Below are positions 63,157 through 64,000 of a stretch of 64,000 bases of DNA, piece by piece. Both the position numbers and the translations under genes were made by a program. Source of the DNA: Serratia bockelmannii (GTDB taxonomy: Bacteria > Pseudomonadota > Gammaproteobacteria > Enterobacterales > Enterobacteriaceae). Under the pieces are notes generated by a model. It made no database searches and was not told where the DNA came from. It saw only the letters and a program-made list of their open reading frames with translations. Position 1 is the stretch's first letter; each line of letters begins with the position of its first letter. The stretch spans positions 62,001-126,000 of the forward strand of contig NZ_VOUX01000003.1 of the NCBI RefSeq assembly GCF_008011855.1. The letters run 5' to 3'.

Positions 63157-64000
63157 AATTGCTGTCTTCCGGGAATTCACCCACCGTCATTTTCAGCGTA
63201 ATGCGTTTGCCGTCGCGCAGCACGATGACCGGTATCTCGGTGCCCGGTCTGATCTCCGCTACCTGATCCATGGTTTCCAGCACGGACACCGCCGGTTTGT
63301 TATCCACGTTGATGATGATGTCGTTGATCTGGAAACCGGCGCTGCTCGCCGGGCCGTTCGGCGTAATTTCGGTCACGATGATGCCCTGCAGGCGATCGAT
63401 GCCGGAATTGGAGGAGCGCAGCGGAATGATCTCTTTGCCCTGAATGCCGAAATAGCCACGGATCACGCGGCCGTCGCGGATCAGCTTGTCCATGATTTTG
63501 GTGGCCAGCTCGATCGGAATGGCAAAACCGAGACCCTCCGGCGTTTCGCCGTCGGTGATTTTGTCATAGGTCAGGGTATTGATGCCGATCAGCTCACCCA
63601 GCGAGTTGACCAGCGCGCCGCCGGAGTTGCCGCGGTTGATTGATGCGTCGGTCTGCAGGAACGTCTGGCGGCCGGTGGTGCTCATACTGATGCGCCCGGT
63701 AGCGCTGAGAATGCCCTGAGTCACGGTTTGCCCCAGGTTATACGGGTTGCCGATTGCCAGCACCACGTCGCCGACGTGGGCAACGCGATTTTTATTGGTC
63801 GGGATCACCGGTAAATTGCCGGGATCGATCTTCAGCACCGCCAAATCGGTCAGGCCGTCGGAGCCGACCAACAGTGCTTCGTAGCGGCGGCCATCCTGCA
63901 ACACCACGGTGATCTGCTGAGCGTCTTTGATCACGTGGCGGTTGGTGATGATATAGCCGCGTTCGTTCATGATCACGCCGGAACCGAGCGACAGCACATT
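63155..64000 (-). CDS. degS: Site-2 regulatory serine protease DegS, 5' end outside window
   Basis: DegS cleaves RseA in response to misfolded porins and starts the sigma-E response. About 280 of some 355 residues are present. The catalytic His is in NRHVIKDA, Asp in TDLAVL and Ser in NRGNSGGAL; one PDZ domain follows (about the last 100 residues). The N-terminal membrane anchor lies beyond base 64000; the frame stays open to the edge, so an internal Met at 63997 is not the start. One PDZ domain favours DegS over DegP/DegQ, though degQ-degS are often adjacent. Confidence 0.94.
   Translation of the reverse strand, partial: NVLSLGSGVIMNERGYIITNRHVIKDAQQITVVLQDGRRYEALLVGSDGLTDLAVLKIDPGNLPVIPTNKNRVAHVGDVVLAIGNPYNLGQTVTQGILSATGRISMSTTGRQTFLQTDASINRGNSGGALVNSLGELIGINTLTYDKITDGETPEGLGFAIPIELATKIMDKLIRDGRVIRGYFGIQGKEIIPLRSSNSGIDRLQGIIVTEITPNGPASSAGFQINDIIINVDNKPAVSVLETMDQVAEIRPGTEIPVIVLRDGKRITLKMTVGEFPEDSN

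Overview
The window is chromosomal DNA of a GC-rich enterobacterium, most likely Serratia (S. marcescens group). Housekeeping proteins (RpoN, MurA, LptB, KdsD, AaeX, RapZ, PmbA, cytochrome b562) are close to their E. coli counterparts in length and sequence. The gene orders yhdP-nitrilase-tldD and aaeXAB-barnase/barstar-darP-pmbA fit Serratia/Yersinia better than E. coli. The genus call is inference; no rRNA or species marker is present.

Region 1 (1-8125): 3' end of rng, then yhdP, a nitrilase-family amidase, tldD and a CDP-diglyceride hydrolase (cdh). Region 2 (8126-23680): a complete 18-gene aryl polyene (APE) pigment cluster, apeA to apeR, all on the + strand with tight or overlapping gene junctions. 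It encodes the type II PKS-like core (ACPs ApeE/F, ketosynthases ApeO/C/R, reductase ApeQ, dehydratases ApeI/P, ligase ApeH), tailoring enzymes and an export set (LolA-like ApeL, MMPL ApeM, lipoprotein ApeN). Its base composition looks lower in GC than its surroundings. Region 3 (23736-28779): a PglL-type O-oligosaccharyltransferase, an AT-rich gene-free stretch, a nucleoside hydrolase, a zinc-ribbon/membrane protein pair behind a MerR/ZntR-type operator-promoter, and aaeR. Region 4 (28780-35884): aaeXAB efflux, an intact barnase-barstar pair, darP, pmbA (partner of tldD) and cytochrome b562.

Region 5 (35889-40516): an AraC regulator, an uncharacterised three-gene operon (FAD/NAD(P) protein, formyltransferase, TauE/SafE permease) and rnk. 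Region 6 (40940-49893) is the most interesting: a small PRD protein, a glycine-rich SFCGS protein, DUF4312, DUF4311 and DUF4310 proteins, an amidohydrolase/deacetylase, a DgaE-like PLP lyase and a DgaF-like aldolase, followed by an ERIC repeat, an exported lactonase and a PRD/EIIB/EIIA regulator. Read together this looks like uptake, probably with phosphorylation, and breakdown of an (N-acetyl) amino-sugar acid through an uncharacterised permease that may be PTS-like.

Region 7 (49934-57968, - strand): the conserved block yrbG-kdsD-kdsC-lptC-lptA-lptB-rpoN-hpf-ptsN-rapZ-npr. It joins Kdo synthesis and LPS transport to sigma-54 and the nitrogen PTS. Region 8 (58272-64000): mlaFEDCB, ibaG and murA on +, then convergent degS, cut by the window end. 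No tRNA, rRNA, CRISPR array, transposase or phage gene was seen.
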